Assembly (NCBI RefSeq): GCF_004354915.1
Contig: NZ_SMSI01000002.1
Coordinates: 186,001-250,000, forward strand
Origin: Pseudohoeflea suaedae
GTDB lineage: Bacteria > Pseudomonadota > Alphaproteobacteria > Rhizobiales > Rhizobiaceae
Reading direction: 5' to 3'
Length of the DNA stretch: 64,000 bases
How positions within the stretch are numbered: position 1 is the first letter of the stretch; each line of letters begins with the position of its first letter. Shown here piece after piece: positions 15,606 to 25,397 of the stretch. The notes beneath the pieces were generated by a model. It worked only from the letters and a program-made list of their open reading frames with translations. It did not search any database and was not told the DNA's origin. The position numbers were made by a program, and so were the translations under genes.

Positions 15606-16223
15606 ATGTTCATGTTCATCGTGCAGACCTTCATTCTCGTCGCGATCGCCTTCGTGCTCGGCGCCGTTGCCGGTTGCTGGCTTCACTCTGCCGTCGGACG
15701 GACGGAAGAGCCTGAAGCCCGGGCCGAATCGGCAGACGTATCGGTGGTCTCCGTAACCGTTCCGCCGCAGCCGGTCGCTGCCGGTGCGGGCGTTCCTGGC
15801 GAAGCGGTGGAAGACGAAGCAATCGACGTTTCCGATGCAAGTCCGGTCGCAGCGCCTCCTGCGGAAGAGGCGGAGATCGTTACGCCCAGGAAGGTCGCAG
15901 CCCGTAAGGCCGAGGCCAAGCCGGCGACGAAGAAGAAGCCGGTTTCGAAAACCGCCAAGGCATCCGCGCCGGCAAAGCCCGCAAAGCCGAAAACGGCCAA
16001 GCCGAAACCGCTCGCCGGCAAGGACGATCTCAAGAAAATCAAGGGTGTGGGCAAGGTGATCGAAGGCAAGCTCAATGCCGAGGGAATCACCACCTACGCC
16101 CAGATCGCGGCCTGGACGAAAACGGATGCCGAGGCGTTCTCCGAGAAGCTCGATTTCCAGGGGCGCATCGGGCGCGAAAACTGGATCGCGCAGGCCAAGG
16201 CTCTCGAGAAAGCTAAGAGCTGA
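15606..16223 (+). CDS. membrane-anchored helix-hairpin-helix protein
   Basis: 205 residues; start at 15606 has GAGGGG upstream. Residues 1-25 form a membrane helix (MFMFIVQTFILVAIAFVLGAVAGCW). Residues 30-135 are a low-complexity linker, first acidic and Pro/Ala-rich, then Lys/Ala/Pro-rich (PATKKKPVSKTAKASAPAKP). The C-terminal 65 residues are a helix-hairpin-helix domain (DDLKKIKGVGKVIEGKLNAEGI, then FQGRIGRENWIAQAKAL). This HHH domain also occurs next to NuoE-like and L21-like proteins in Rhizobiales; its partner, possibly nucleic acid, is unknown. It is separated by 3 bases from the convergent hydrolase gene. Confidence 0.8.
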   Translation: MFMFIVQTFILVAIAFVLGAVAGCWLHSAVGRTEEPEARAESADVSVVSVTVPPQPVAAGAGVPGEAVEDEAIDVSDASPVAAPPAEEAEIVTPRKVAARKAEAKPATKKKPVSKTAKASAPAKPAKPKTAKPKPLAGKDDLKKIKGVGKVIEGKLNAEGITTYAQIAAWTKTDAEAFSEKLDFQGRIGRENWIAQAKALEKAKS

Positions 16224-16226
16224 CGC

Positions 16227-17174
16227 CTATCCGGCTGGATGGGTAAAGCGCCGGTCGCATCTGTCGAGAAAATTCCTGATCAGACCCGGCAGCGATCCGA
16301 GATGAAGGATCGGCGCATGTCCCTGGCCAAGGGCCGTGTGTGTTTCGATATGCGGCGCGAGCCCTTGCATCTCCGATACCGTGTCTTCCGACAGGAGCGA
16401 CGAGTTCTCGCCACGAATGACAAGAAGCGGCCGTTTTGCAGCCAGGGCTTCGAATTGCGGCCACATGGTCGGTAACGGCGACGAAAAATCCATGTTCTTC
16501 AAGGGGGTGAGCAGTTTCGGATCGTAGTTGCCGACAAGCCGCTTCTTCTTGTCCTCGACATAGATGGCGTGGGCGAAGTCGAGCCAGTCGTCATCCTGGA
16601 GAGCGGGAAAGGCCTTGCCGTGCACCTCCTTCTGCACGCGGGCCGCGTCGGAAAAGCTGATGGGCCTTGTTGCGCGCGTGAGATAGGTCTTTATCTGCGC
16701 GAGCCCCGTTCCCTCGATCACCGGACCGATATCGTTGAGGATGCCGGCCGCGATGACGCCGGGACGCGTCGCCGCCAGCACGTGCATGATCAGACCGCCG
16801 CGGGAAGTGCCGAGAAAGATCGCGTGCTCGATACCGAGTGCGGCCATGCCGGCGAGAACATCCTCCGCCTCGGTCATGACGTTGTAGTCTTCCGGATCCT
16901 TCGCCCATTCGGACTGGCCACGGCCACGGTAATCGAAGGAGACGACCCGGCGCGGTGCTTCCGCGTCGCCGGCGACTTTCAGAGCGATGTCGTGAAAGTC
17001 CGCGGCATTGCGGGAAAGGCCCGGCAGGCAGATGAGCGGAAAGCGATCGTGCGTTCCAGGCTTCGCCCGCCCGTAGTCGCGGGCATGGAGCTTCAGGCCG
17101 TCGGGTGCGGAAAAGAAGACGTCCTCGTAACCGTCAGCAGTCGTCGCTTTTTCCGTTTGAGTTGGCGCTGTCAC
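16227..17174 (-). CDS. alpha/beta-fold hydrolase
   Basis: 315 residues with a GTG start at 17174 and GGAGGA upstream. The fold markers are present: oxyanion region CLPGLSRNAADF (about 50-61), nucleophile elbow GTSRGGLI (Ser near residue 120), and a C-terminal His in GQGHAPIL. Substrate is unknown; it is probably a cytoplasmic esterase. It runs opposite to its left neighbour and in the same direction as the transglycosylase gene upstream. Confidence 0.85.
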   Translation of the reverse strand: MTAPTQTEKATTADGYEDVFFSAPDGLKLHARDYGRAKPGTHDRFPLICLPGLSRNAADFHDIALKVAGDAEAPRRVVSFDYRGRGQSEWAKDPEDYNVMTEAEDVLAGMAALGIEHAIFLGTSRGGLIMHVLAATRPGVIAAGILNDIGPVIEGTGLAQIKTYLTRATRPISFSDAARVQKEVHGKAFPALQDDDWLDFAHAIYVEDKKKRLVGNYDPKLLTPLKNMDFSSPLPTMWPQFEALAAKRPLLVIRGENSSLLSEDTVSEMQGLAPHIETHTALGQGHAPILHLGSLPGLIRNFLDRCDRRFTHPAG

Positions 17175-17260
17175 AGAAGCTTCCTCCGATTGATCCCCGC
17201 AGCATTCATACGTGCGGGAACCGGGCGGGGAAAGGCCTCAAGCGGACTAAACAAGCTGGT

Positions 17261-19309
17261 CTAGCCGTTACGGCCGAGGCGGAGATCCCTGCCGATATCG
17301 GCGGCCTCACCAAGCCTCGCCTTGTAGATCTCGTAGTTTTCGAGAACGTGCTGCACATAGTTCCGGGTTTCGGGGAAGGGGATGGACTCCACCCAGTCGA
17401 TCACCTCATCCAGGGGCATGCCACGCGGATCGCCGAACCGGGCAATCCATTCGTTCACGCGCTTGGGGCCTGCATTATAGGCGATGAAGGTCAGGATGTA
17501 GGATCCGCCGAACCGGTCGATCTGTTCCGCAAGATAATGCGATCCGAGCGTTGCGTTATAGCCCGCATCGCGTGTCAGACGCTCGGGCGAATAGGCAAGC
17601 CCATGACGGTTGGCGACTTCGCGGGCGGTTCCCGGCAGCAATTGCAGCAGGCCGCGGGCATTGGCGGGCGAGACCGCGGACAGGTCGAAAGCACTTTCCT
17701 GACGGGCGATGGAATAGGCGAGCGCCAGACCGGAGCCGGTCGTATCGGCGTCCCGCGGCATGACGCCCAGCGGAAAGGCGAGGGCGCCGACCTCGAGTCC
17801 GCGCTGCCAGCCGATCTTTCCGATGCGCAGCGCTAGCCGATAATCGCTCTTCACCCGCGCCTTGTTGGCCAGAAGGGTGAGTTCACCCGGGCTTTCAAGG
17901 GTTTCTGCGAGGTAGCCGTAAAATTGGCGCGCCCGCCACGCCTCGCCGATCGCCTCGAGCTTTTCGAGCGCCTGCACCGTATCCCGGGCGTCGAAATTCG
18001 CCCTGTCGGAGGGGGCAGGCTGCGGATCGGCGAATTCGGCCGGCTTACGCTCGAGGGCCGAGGCCGCCAGCTGGCCATAGAAATTGGCGGGATGCTGGGC
18101 CGCCTTCTCATAGAGCGCGGCGGTTTCCAGCGGGTCGCCCTCGGCCCCGCCCGGCTTGGATGCCTCGGCGGTCCGGGCAAGCCAGTAATAGGCGCGGGCC
18201 TGGCCCGAGCGCGTTCCGGACAAGGTCAGGAGACGCTGGAAGTGAACTTTCGCCTTCTCCGGGTCGTTCATGCCGCGCAATGCGTACCAGCCGGCATGGA
18301 ATTCGGCTTCCGCGGCGATTTTCGGGTCGGAGGCCTTGTGCGCGGAGGCAACCTTCCAGGCCTTTTCCGCCTCGCCCTTCTCGAACAGGCTGCGGCTGAC
18401 GATCCGCTGTTCGACCCACCATTCCTCGGGGTCGATGAGCGCCGCATCCTCGTTCGGCATCTGCTCGAAAAGCGCGGCGGCCTGGTCGATTTCGTCGAGC
18501 TGCCGCAGGTGCCGGATCTTGAGATAGGTAAGCGCGGGGTCGTCCTTGAACGCGTCGTCGACCTTGTCGATGGCGGTATTGGCGCCCTTGGGTGTGCGGA
18601 TGGTCTGGACCCAGGCCTGGTAGAGCGATTCAGCGCCTGCCGCGCGGGCGGGCGCGAGTGCCGCCTTGATGCGGTCCCGGTAGAGAAGCCGCTTCATGCG
18701 GACAAGTTGGTCCTCCTTGCTCAGCAAGGAGCTGAATTCGCGGGCAAGCAGAGACGCGGTGCGGGAATCGAGGTCGACGTCGTTCCAGAGTTCCTTGACC
18801 TTCTCGCGCGCCTCATCCTCGCGGTCGAGCCTGCCGAGGGCATTGGCGACGGCGATCTTGCCCATCACGGTGACGGGCGCCTTGTCTTCGAACGCTGCCA
18901 ATAATTGTGCGGGCGCGCGGTTTTCGCGATAGAGCGCAATCTCGAAATTGGTGGCGATCGTCTCGTCGCCCGGCCAGCCGGCGAAGCGGTCACGGGCTTC
19001 CGCGAGCTCGGATGCCGGCAGACCGGCGCCGCGGCTCATCGCCATGGCCCAGCTCAATATCTTCTCGTCCAGCCTCCCCGTTTCCAGCGACGCCAGAACC
19101 TCGCGTGCCTGCTCGACATTTCCGTCATCGAGTGCGGCAAGTCCGTTCTGCAGCGTGTGTTCGACAATGATGTCGCCGTTCTCATCGAGCCGGGGTTTGT
19201 CGACCGGAACCGGCATCGGCACATCGAGCGCACGTGCGGGTGCTCCGGCCATCCCAGAAACAAGGGAGAGCATCAGCAATGTCTTCAATGTGCGGCCGGA
19301 CAATTCCAT
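17261..19309 (-). CDS. slt: soluble lytic murein transglycosylase
   Basis: About 682 residues from the ATG at 19309; a longer frame exists but the signal peptide (TLKTLLMLSLVSGMAGAPARALD) starts here. The long alpha-helical superhelix (TPR-like, about 50-490) precedes the lysozyme-like SLT domain. There the catalytic Glu lies in SIARQESAFDLSAVSPANAR, followed by GLLQLLPGTAREVA and YNATLGSHYLAEQ. It cleaves the glycan strand of peptidoglycan to 1,6-anhydro-muropeptides in the periplasm. It is divergent from dapA, whose product feeds diaminopimelate into the same polymer. Confidence 0.92.
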   Translation of the reverse strand: MELSGRTLKTLLMLSLVSGMAGAPARALDVPMPVPVDKPRLDENGDIIVEHTLQNGLAALDDGNVEQAREVLASLETGRLDEKILSWAMAMSRGAGLPASELAEARDRFAGWPGDETIATNFEIALYRENRAPAQLLAAFEDKAPVTVMGKIAVANALGRLDREDEAREKVKELWNDVDLDSRTASLLAREFSSLLSKEDQLVRMKRLLYRDRIKAALAPARAAGAESLYQAWVQTIRTPKGANTAIDKVDDAFKDDPALTYLKIRHLRQLDEIDQAAALFEQMPNEDAALIDPEEWWVEQRIVSRSLFEKGEAEKAWKVASAHKASDPKIAAEAEFHAGWYALRGMNDPEKAKVHFQRLLTLSGTRSGQARAYYWLARTAEASKPGGAEGDPLETAALYEKAAQHPANFYGQLAASALERKPAEFADPQPAPSDRANFDARDTVQALEKLEAIGEAWRARQFYGYLAETLESPGELTLLANKARVKSDYRLALRIGKIGWQRGLEVGALAFPLGVMPRDADTTGSGLALAYSIARQESAFDLSAVSPANARGLLQLLPGTAREVANRHGLAYSPERLTRDAGYNATLGSHYLAEQIDRFGGSYILTFIAYNAGPKRVNEWIARFGDPRGMPLDEVIDWVESIPFPETRNYVQHVLENYEIYKARLGEAADIGRDLRLGRNG

Positions 19310-19569
19310 CCTCAGCGTTCGTTCTCTTTTCTGGTTGCGAAGTTTGCAGCCGGTTTGCCTTTTCGGCAAGTTGTCAGGCTTAAAGCGGATCAATCCGGCG
19401 GAAATTTGATTCAAGCGGGGCAGGGGCCCTTGCGACACCACAAACAATGATACCGGCAGCAAAAATGGGAATGGGTGCAGCCCTAAACCTTTCCCAAACC
19501 TTGAATTTCCTGTAACGGCAGTCAGAAAAGCGGTGCGACGAAGGCATCCGCGCGACAATTCGGGAGACG

Positions 19570-20454
19570 ATGATGTTCAAGGGTTCGATTCCGGCGCTGG
19601 TTACGCCCTTCACCCAGGCAGGCGCGGTGGACGAGGCTGCTTTCGCAGCCCATGTGGATCGCGTGATCAAGGCGGGAAGCCATGGTGTGGTGCCGGTCGG
19701 CACGACAGGCGAATCCCCCACGCTGAGCCATGCCGAACACAAGCGCATCGTCGATCTCTGCGTGGAAACCGTCGGCGGCCGGGTGCCGGTTATCGCGGGC
19801 GCCGGTTCGAACAACACGGTGGAGGCAATCGATTTCGCCCGGCATGCGGAGAAGGCCGGCGCGGACGCGATCCTCGTGGTCACTCCTTATTACAACAAGC
19901 CGACCCAGCGCGGTCTCCATGCGCATTTTTCCGCGATTGCCGATTCCACCTCGCTGCCGATTGTCATCTACAATATCCCGGGCCGTTCGGCTGTCGACAT
20001 GTCGGTGGAGACGATGGCGGCGCTGGCACGCGACCACAAGACCATCATCGGCGTGAAGGATGCGACAGGCAATCTTGCGCGCGTGGCGGACCAGCGCCTG
20101 GCTTCCGGCCCGGACTTCGTGCAGATTTCCGGCGAGGACGCGACGGCTGTCGGCTTCAACGCCATGGGCGGCGTCGGCTGCATTTCGGTCACGGCGAACG
20201 TTGCGCCGGAGCTTTGCGCGCAGATGCAGGACGCCACGCTCGCGGGCGATTACGCCAGGGCGCTGGAACTGTCGGACAAGCTGATGCCGCTGCACAAGGC
20301 GATCTTCACCGAGCCCGGCGTTTGCGGAACCAAATACTGCCTCGAACGTCTTGGCCTCATGACCGGCACGGTTCGCTCGCCGCTGATCGAGGTCGGTCCG
20401 CAGACGGCTGCGCTGCTCGACGCGGCCATGGCACACGCGGGACTGAACATCTGA
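19570..20454 (+). CDS. dapA: 4-hydroxy-tetrahydrodipicolinate synthase
   Basis: 294 residues. It condenses pyruvate with aspartate semialdehyde in the lysine/diaminopimelate pathway. Visible signatures are [17 protein letters not shown] (about 38-54), the Tyr motif [19 protein letters not shown] and the Schiff-base Lys in [10 protein letters not shown]. Two adjacent ATG codons (19570, 19573) offer equivalent starts. Its stop is 1 base before the smpB ATG, so the two are coupled. This is the first gene of the conserved dapA-to-recO block. Confidence 0.97.
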   Translation: MMFKGSIPALVTPFTQAGAVDEAAFAAHVDRVIKAGSHGVVPVGTTGESPTLSHAEHKRIVDLCVETVGGRVPVIAGAGSNNTVEAIDFARHAEKAGADAILVVTPYYNKPTQRGLHAHFSAIADSTSLPIVIYNIPGRSAVDMSVETMAALARDHKTIIGVKDATGNLARVADQRLASGPDFVQISGEDATAVGFNAMGGVGCISVTANVAPELCAQMQDATLAGDYARALELSDKLMPLHKAIFTEPGVCGTKYCLERLGLMTGTVRSPLIEVGPQTAALLDAAMAHAGLNI

Positions 20455-20455
20455 T

Positions 20456-20938
20456 ATGGCATCGCCACGCAAGGATACGGACCAGAACGGAAAGGTTGTC
20501 GCCGAAAACCGCAAGGCCCGTTTCAATTACGAGATCGAGGAAACACTGGAAGCGGGGCTGGAACTGACCGGCACCGAGGTGAAGTCGCTGCGCGAGGGGG
20601 CTGCGAACATCGCCGAATCCTATGCGTCCTACGAGGACGGCGAGATGTGGCTGATCAATTCCCATCTGCCGGAATACCTGCAGGGCAACCGCTTCAATCA
20701 CGATCCGCGGCGCCGCCGGAAGCTGCTGATGAAGTCGCGGGAAATCGCCAAGCTGGCCGATGCCGTGGCGCGTGAGGGGCGGACCCTCATCCCGCTCAAG
20801 ATCTACTTCAACAAGCGCGGCCGCGCCAAGCTCCTGCTCGCGCTCGGCAAGGGCAAGAAGCTTCACGACAAGCGCGAGACCGAGAAGAAGCGTGACTGGA
20901 GCCGCCAGAAGGCGCGGCTTATCCGCGAGCACGGTTAG
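20456..20938 (+). CDS. smpB: SsrA-binding protein SmpB
   Basis: 160 residues, normal length. SmpB binds tmRNA and brings it to stalled ribosomes for trans-translation. Signatures are [33 protein letters not shown], the INSHLPEY motif and the basic C-terminal tail [22 protein letters not shown]. No tmRNA gene was seen in the window. The start codon follows the dapA stop directly. Confidence 0.97.
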   Translation: MASPRKDTDQNGKVVAENRKARFNYEIEETLEAGLELTGTEVKSLREGAANIAESYASYEDGEMWLINSHLPEYLQGNRFNHDPRRRRKLLMKSREIAKLADAVAREGRTLIPLKIYFNKRGRAKLLLALGKGKKLHDKRETEKKRDWSRQKARLIREHG

Positions 20939-20953
20939 AGCCGGCTCTAACCG
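20932..20953. terminator. 22-bp perfect palindrome spanning two convergent stop codons
   Basis: CGGTTAGAGCC and its complement GGCTCTAACCG meet without spacer. The palindrome contains the TAG of smpB (20936-20938) and the TAG of the opposing uracil-DNA glycosylase gene (20949-20947). It could act as a compact bidirectional terminator, though no T-run is present. Confidence 0.5.
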
Positions 20954-21591
20954 AGATAATCTGCAACTCCGGCAAAGACACGCTCCAGCATAGCCGGCGT
21001 CAGCCTGCCGGTATTCACGTTGTAGCGCGAGCAATGATAGCTCGCGAATATCCGGATGCCGTCGATTTCCGAGGTGTTTGCGTGGCCAAAAGGGTGTTCG
21101 GCTGCGCGTGCATCCAACGCCCGGACGAGGCTGTCATGAGCGATCTTGCCCAGCGTGACGATCGCCCGGAGATTTGGCATGCCGGTCAGCGAAGCCTGCA
21201 GGAATGTCCTGCAATTCGCGATCTCCGCGCCTGAGGGGTGATTGCCCGGCGGCACGCAGCGAACCGCATTGGTGATCGCGGTGTCGATCAGCCTCAGTCC
21301 GTCATCCGGCCTGTTTGCAAAATCTCCCGCGGCGAAGCCGGACTTGATGAGTGTGGAGAAAAGGAGTTCGCCGGAGGCGTCTCCGGTGAAGGCGCGGCCG
21401 GTTCTGTTTGCGCCTTTCAGGCCCGGAGCGAGGCCCAGGACAAGGGTCTTGACGGAATTGGGACCGCACGGCGGATACCAGGTGGGAACCGGAGCGTTGA
21501 ACCAGTCGGGATGCGCCTTGCGCGACCGCCTGACATAGGCACGCAGCCGCGGACATCGCGTGCAGTCGCGAGGCGGATCGGTCCGTTTCAC
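20947..21591 (-). CDS. uracil-DNA glycosylase, family 5 (UDGb type)
   Basis: 214 residues. The family 5 pattern is clear: cysteines CTRCPRLRAYV for the iron-sulfur cluster, motif GLAPGLKGANRTGRAFTGDASG (about 52-73), TNAVRCVPPGN, and the C-terminal ASYHCSRYNVNTGRLT. It excises uracil and some other deaminated bases from DNA. It is convergent with smpB and 24 bases downstream of the NYN gene on the same strand. Confidence 0.9.
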   Translation of the reverse strand: MKRTDPPRDCTRCPRLRAYVRRSRKAHPDWFNAPVPTWYPPCGPNSVKTLVLGLAPGLKGANRTGRAFTGDASGELLFSTLIKSGFAAGDFANRPDDGLRLIDTAITNAVRCVPPGNHPSGAEIANCRTFLQASLTGMPNLRAIVTLGKIAHDSLVRALDARAAEHPFGHANTSEIDGIRIFASYHCSRYNVNTGRLTPAMLERVFAGVADYLG

Positions 21592-21615
21592 CGGGCCATG
21601 CCGTCAGGCCCGGTC

Positions 21616-22212
21616 TCAGTCGTCGTAGAACTCGTCGTCTTCATCGTCGTTCGACTGGACGGGCGCCTGGCGTTGCGGGCGTTCGGAGGGATCGCGACCA
21701 ACTTCCTTCTTCAGCGATACGAGATCGATGAAATGATCGGCCTGACGACGCAGATCGTCGGCGATCATCGGCGGCTGGGTGGCGAGCGATGAGACGACGG
21801 AGACCTTTCGGCCCTTTCGCTGCAAGGCTTCGACGAGGGTGGTGAAATCACCGTCGCCGGAGAAGATCACCAGATGGTCGACAACCTCGGCCTGTTCCAT
21901 GGCGTCTATGGCGAGTTCGATATCCATATTGCCCTTGATCTTCCGGCGGCCCGATGAATCCGTGAACTCCTTGGCGGGCTTGGTCACGACCTTGTAGCCG
22001 TTATAGTCGAGCCAGTCGATCAGCGGGCGGATGGAGGAATATTCCTGATCCTCGATGAGGGCGGTGTAATAATAGGCCCTGAGGAGATAGCCCTTCGACT
22101 GGAAGGAGGAAAGCAGGCGCCGGTAGTCGATATCGAACCCAAGGCTCTTCGAAGCGGCATAGAGGTTCGCGCCGTCGATGAACAATGCGATCTTTTCGCG
22201 GGAATCGAACAT
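21616..22212 (-). CDS. NYN/LabA-like domain protein
   Basis: 198 residues. It is a PIN-like NYN-domain protein of the LabA/DUF88 family, probably a ribonuclease. Acidic metal-site residues appear in ALFIDGANLYAA (about 9-20), GNMDIELAIDAM (94-105) and VIFSGDGDFTTLVEAL (115-130). The tail is strongly acidic (NDDEDDEFYDD). It lies head to head with rpoZ across about 300 bases, an arrangement conserved in Rhizobiales, but its RNA target is not known. Confidence 0.85.
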   Translation of the reverse strand: MFDSREKIALFIDGANLYAASKSLGFDIDYRRLLSSFQSKGYLLRAYYYTALIEDQEYSSIRPLIDWLDYNGYKVVTKPAKEFTDSSGRRKIKGNMDIELAIDAMEQAEVVDHLVIFSGDGDFTTLVEALQRKGRKVSVVSSLATQPPMIADDLRRQADHFIDLVSLKKEVGRDPSERPQRQAPVQSNDDEDDEFYDD

Positions 22213-22518
22213 AAAATGCTCCTGAAAAGGGTTTTCAAAAACGGCGAATTATAATGCCTATCTGGTTCATAACGCGCGACGCTGTACACGGTTGCGTGCC
22301 GGAAATATGTATTTGACCAAGTATCGATCGCAACGACGAGTGAGTGTGCCAACCCTTCGATAATGCCCGATTTTCAGATGCAAAAACAGATGTCATCGGC
22401 AAACGCACAAAGAATCGTTCATCAATGCGCCAATAATCGACCGTGACGACTTGAATTTGCCGCATATGCGGTTTATCGAGCACGTTCATCCTGAAAAAAC
22501 CATTCAGAAGGACAGGCC
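22213..22518. other. divergent promoter region between NYN gene and rpoZ
   Basis: 306 bases, AT-richer than average, with no supported coding frame. It must hold the promoters of both genes. rpoZ has AGAAGGACAG just before its start. No operator-like symmetry stands out. Confidence 0.45.
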
Positions 22519-22923
22519 ATGGCCCGCGTCACAGTCGAAGACTGCATCGACAAGGTTGAAAACCGTTTCGAACTGGTGCTGCTTGCCAGCCACCGTGCCC
22601 GCCAGGTTTCCCAAGGCAGTGCGATTACGGTCGACCGCGACAACGACAAGAACCCGGTCGTCGCCCTTCGCGAGATCGCCGACGAAACCCTTTCGCCGGG
22701 CGACCTCAAGGAAGACCTCATTCACTCGCTGCAGAAGCACGTCGAGGTCGACGAGCCGGAACCCGATCATTCCAACCTCATCCCGGCCGAGCAGATGGTT
22801 GACGATTCCGTCCCCGCCGAAGCTGCTGCCGATGAGGGCGTTTCCTTTGCCTCGATGTCCGAGGAAGAACTGCTTGCCGGTATCGAAGGTCTCGTGCCGC
22901 CGGAAAAAAGCGACGATTTCTGA
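22519..22923 (+). CDS. rpoZ: RNA polymerase omega subunit
   Basis: 134 residues, the usual alphaproteobacterial length. The core [20 protein letters not shown] and [31 protein letters not shown] is diagnostic. The acidic C-terminal extension (after about residue 80) is usual for the group. Omega helps fold the beta' subunit and forms a ppGpp-binding site with it. It sits directly upstream of rsh, the ppGpp synthetase/hydrolase, and ends in an intrinsic terminator at 22959-22990. Confidence 0.97.
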   Translation: MARVTVEDCIDKVENRFELVLLASHRARQVSQGSAITVDRDNDKNPVVALREIADETLSPGDLKEDLIHSLQKHVEVDEPEPDHSNLIPAEQMVDDSVPAEAAADEGVSFASMSEEELLAGIEGLVPPEKSDDF

Positions 22924-22958
22924 TCGGATCCGGTTTCCGATCCAGACGAGAGAACTCG

Positions 22959-22990
22959 AATGCGCCGGCGGTAATCCTCGGCGCATTTTT
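22959..22990 (+). terminator. rho-independent terminator of rpoZ
   Basis: Stem AATGCGCC/GGCGCATT with a 13-base loop, continued by TTTTT, 36 bases after the rpoZ stop. rsh begins 29 bases later, so rsh either reads through or has its own start. Confidence 0.75.
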
Positions 22991-23018
22991 CATTGACCGA
23001 CCCTGAGGTGCGCCAGAC

Positions 23019-25256
23019 ATGATGCGTCAGTACGAGCTCGTCGAGCGCGTGCAGAAATACAAGCCTGACGTCAACGAGGCCTTGCTCAACAAGGCCTATG
23101 TCTATGCCATGCAGAAGCACGGCAAGCAGACGCGCGCCAGCGGCGATCCCTACATCTCGCACCCGCTCGAAGTGGCCGCCATCCTCACCGACATGAAGAT
23201 GGACGAATCCACCATCGCGGTGGCTCTCCTTCACGACACGATCGAGGATACGTCGGCGACCCGTCAGGAAATCGACGAGTTGTTCGGCGAGGATATCGGC
23301 CGTCTCGTCGAGGGTCTGACCAAGATCAAGAAGCTCGATCTCGTCACCAAACGCGCCAAGCAGGCCGAGAACCTCCGCAAGCTCCTGCTTGCGATTTCCG
23401 ACGACGTGCGCGTTCTCCTGGTCAAGCTCGCCGACCGTCTTCACAACATGCGGACGCTGGAGCACGTGCCCGAGCACAAGCGTGCCCGCATTGCCGAGGA
23501 GACGATGGACATCTATGCGCCGCTCGCCGGGCGCATGGGCATGCACGACATGCGTGAGGAGCTGGAGGAACTCTCCTTCATGAACCTCAATCCGGAAGCC
23601 TACGAGACGGTGGTCAAGAAGCTCGATCACGTCTCCGGCGCCAAGGAGAGCCTGATCCGGACGATCGAGACGGATCTCGCGGCGCTGTTTGAAGCGGAAG
23701 GCGTGAAGGCCAAGGTTCGCGGACGGCGCAAGAAGCCGTATTCCGTGTTCCGCAAGATGCAGTCGAAATCACTCTCCTTCGAGCAACTTTCCGACATTTT
23801 TGGGTTTCGCATCATCACCGAGACGACGGCGGATTGTTACCGTGCCCTGGGGGTCGTTCACACCCGCTGGCCCGTCGTTCCCGGCCGCTTCAAGGATTAT
23901 ATCTCGACGCCGAAGCAGAACGACTACCGCTCGATCCACACCACCATCGTCGGTCCGTCGCGGCAGCGCGTGGAGCTGCAGATCCGCACCCGCGCCATGC
24001 ACCAGATCGCGGAAATGGGCGTTGCGGCTCATACGCTTTACAAGGATGGCGAGAGCGGCGAGGAGGCCCAGATCCGGACCCGGGATTCGCGCGCCTATGC
24101 CTGGCTTCGCCAGACGATCGACGCCTTGTCGGAAGGGTATAACGCCGAGGAATTTCTCGAGCATACCAAGCTCGAGCTCTTTCACGACCAGGTGTTCTGC
24201 TTCACGCCGAAGGGCCAGCTGATTGCGCTGCCCCGCGGGGCGACCTCGATCGACTTTGCCTATGCGGTTCACACCGATGTCGGCGATACCTGCGTGGGCT
24301 GCAAGATCAACGGCCGCATCATGCCGGTGGTCACCCGTCTCAACAATGGCGATGAAGTGGAGATCCTGCGGTCGGACAAGCAAGTCCCGCCTCCCGCCTG
24401 GGAAGAGGTCGTGGTGACGGGCAAGGCGCGCGCCGCGATCCGTCGCGCCACCCGCATGGCCGTGCGCAAGCAATATTCCGGCCTCGGTATGCGCATCCTG
24501 GAGCGCAGCTTCGATCGTGCCGGCAAGAAACTGTCCAAAGACGAACTCATGCCCGTGCTTCATCGTCTCGGCCAGAAGGAAGTGGAAGACGTGCTTGCTG
24601 CCGTCGGGCGTGGCGAACTGGCTTCCGAGGACGTGCTCAAGGCGGTCTATCCGAATTACCAGGAAGACCGCGTTGCCATCAAACAGGGCACCAGCGACGA
24701 AGGCTGGTTCAACCTGCGCAATACGGCGGGGCTGCTGTTCCGTCTGCCGGGCCTGTCACGGGCTCCCAAGACCACGGGCAGCCGTCGTAAGGGGCGCAAG
24801 AACGGATCGTCCGTGCCAATTCGCGGGGTCGACGACAATTCGATCGTGCAGTTCGGCGCCGGCGGCGCGGTGCCCGGCGAACGTATCGTCGGCATTCTGG
24901 AAGCGGGGAAGGGGATCACCGTTTACCCGATCCAGTCGCCGGAACTCACGAAGTTCGACGACGAGCCGCATCGCTGGATCGATATCCGCTGGGATATCGA
25001 CGAAAGCGACCGGACCCGGTTTCCTGCCCGCGTCCTGATCACCGCGATCAACGCGCCGGGAACGCTCGCGGAAATCACGGCAGTCGTCGCCGACAACGAC
25101 ACCAACATCCAGTCGATGGAAATGAGCAAGGTCGCCAGCGACTTTACCGACATGAACTTCGAACTGCAGGTGTGGGACATCAAGCATCTGAGCCAGCTTC
25201 TCACACGGCTGAAGGCGCTCGACTGCGTCTCTTCGATCGAGCGCATCTACGATTGA
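23019..25256 (+). CDS. rsh: bifunctional (p)ppGpp synthetase/hydrolase
   Basis: 745 residues, the single RelA/SpoT homologue usual in Rhizobiales. Domain order: HD hydrolase (about 45-150, with HPLEVAAIL and the catalytic ALLHDTIEDTSA), synthetase (about 230-350, with FGFRIIT and NDYRSIHTT), TGS (about 390-450, GQLIALPRGATSIDFAYAVHT), then a C-terminal ACT domain (about 668-745, ALDCVSSIERIYD at the end). It makes and degrades (p)ppGpp in starvation. GAGGTG precedes the start at a suitable distance. Confidence 0.97.
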   Translation: MMRQYELVERVQKYKPDVNEALLNKAYVYAMQKHGKQTRASGDPYISHPLEVAAILTDMKMDESTIAVALLHDTIEDTSATRQEIDELFGEDIGRLVEGLTKIKKLDLVTKRAKQAENLRKLLLAISDDVRVLLVKLADRLHNMRTLEHVPEHKRARIAEETMDIYAPLAGRMGMHDMREELEELSFMNLNPEAYETVVKKLDHVSGAKESLIRTIETDLAALFEAEGVKAKVRGRRKKPYSVFRKMQSKSLSFEQLSDIFGFRIITETTADCYRALGVVHTRWPVVPGRFKDYISTPKQNDYRSIHTTIVGPSRQRVELQIRTRAMHQIAEMGVAAHTLYKDGESGEEAQIRTRDSRAYAWLRQTIDALSEGYNAEEFLEHTKLELFHDQVFCFTPKGQLIALPRGATSIDFAYAVHTDVGDTCVGCKINGRIMPVVTRLNNGDEVEILRSDKQVPPPAWEEVVVTGKARAAIRRATRMAVRKQYSGLGMRILERSFDRAGKKLSKDELMPVLHRLGQKEVEDVLAAVGRGELASEDVLKAVYPNYQEDRVAIKQGTSDEGWFNLRNTAGLLFRLPGLSRAPKTTGSRRKGRKNGSSVPIRGVDDNSIVQFGAGGAVPGERIVGILEAGKGITVYPIQSPELTKFDDEPHRWIDIRWDIDESDRTRFPARVLITAINAPGTLAEITAVVADNDTNIQSMEMSKVASDFTDMNFELQVWDIKHLSQLLTRLKALDCVSSIERIYD

Positions 25257-25397
25257 AGCCGCGCGATTTGACGCTCAACAAATCCGGCCCCATTTACCAA
25301 GTGTTGTCATGGTTGCGCGATATTTCTCGACGGTGGGTCATGATGTTCCACCCCGATGTCTTAAGCTTGACACAAAGGGTTACATATACGGGACGCT

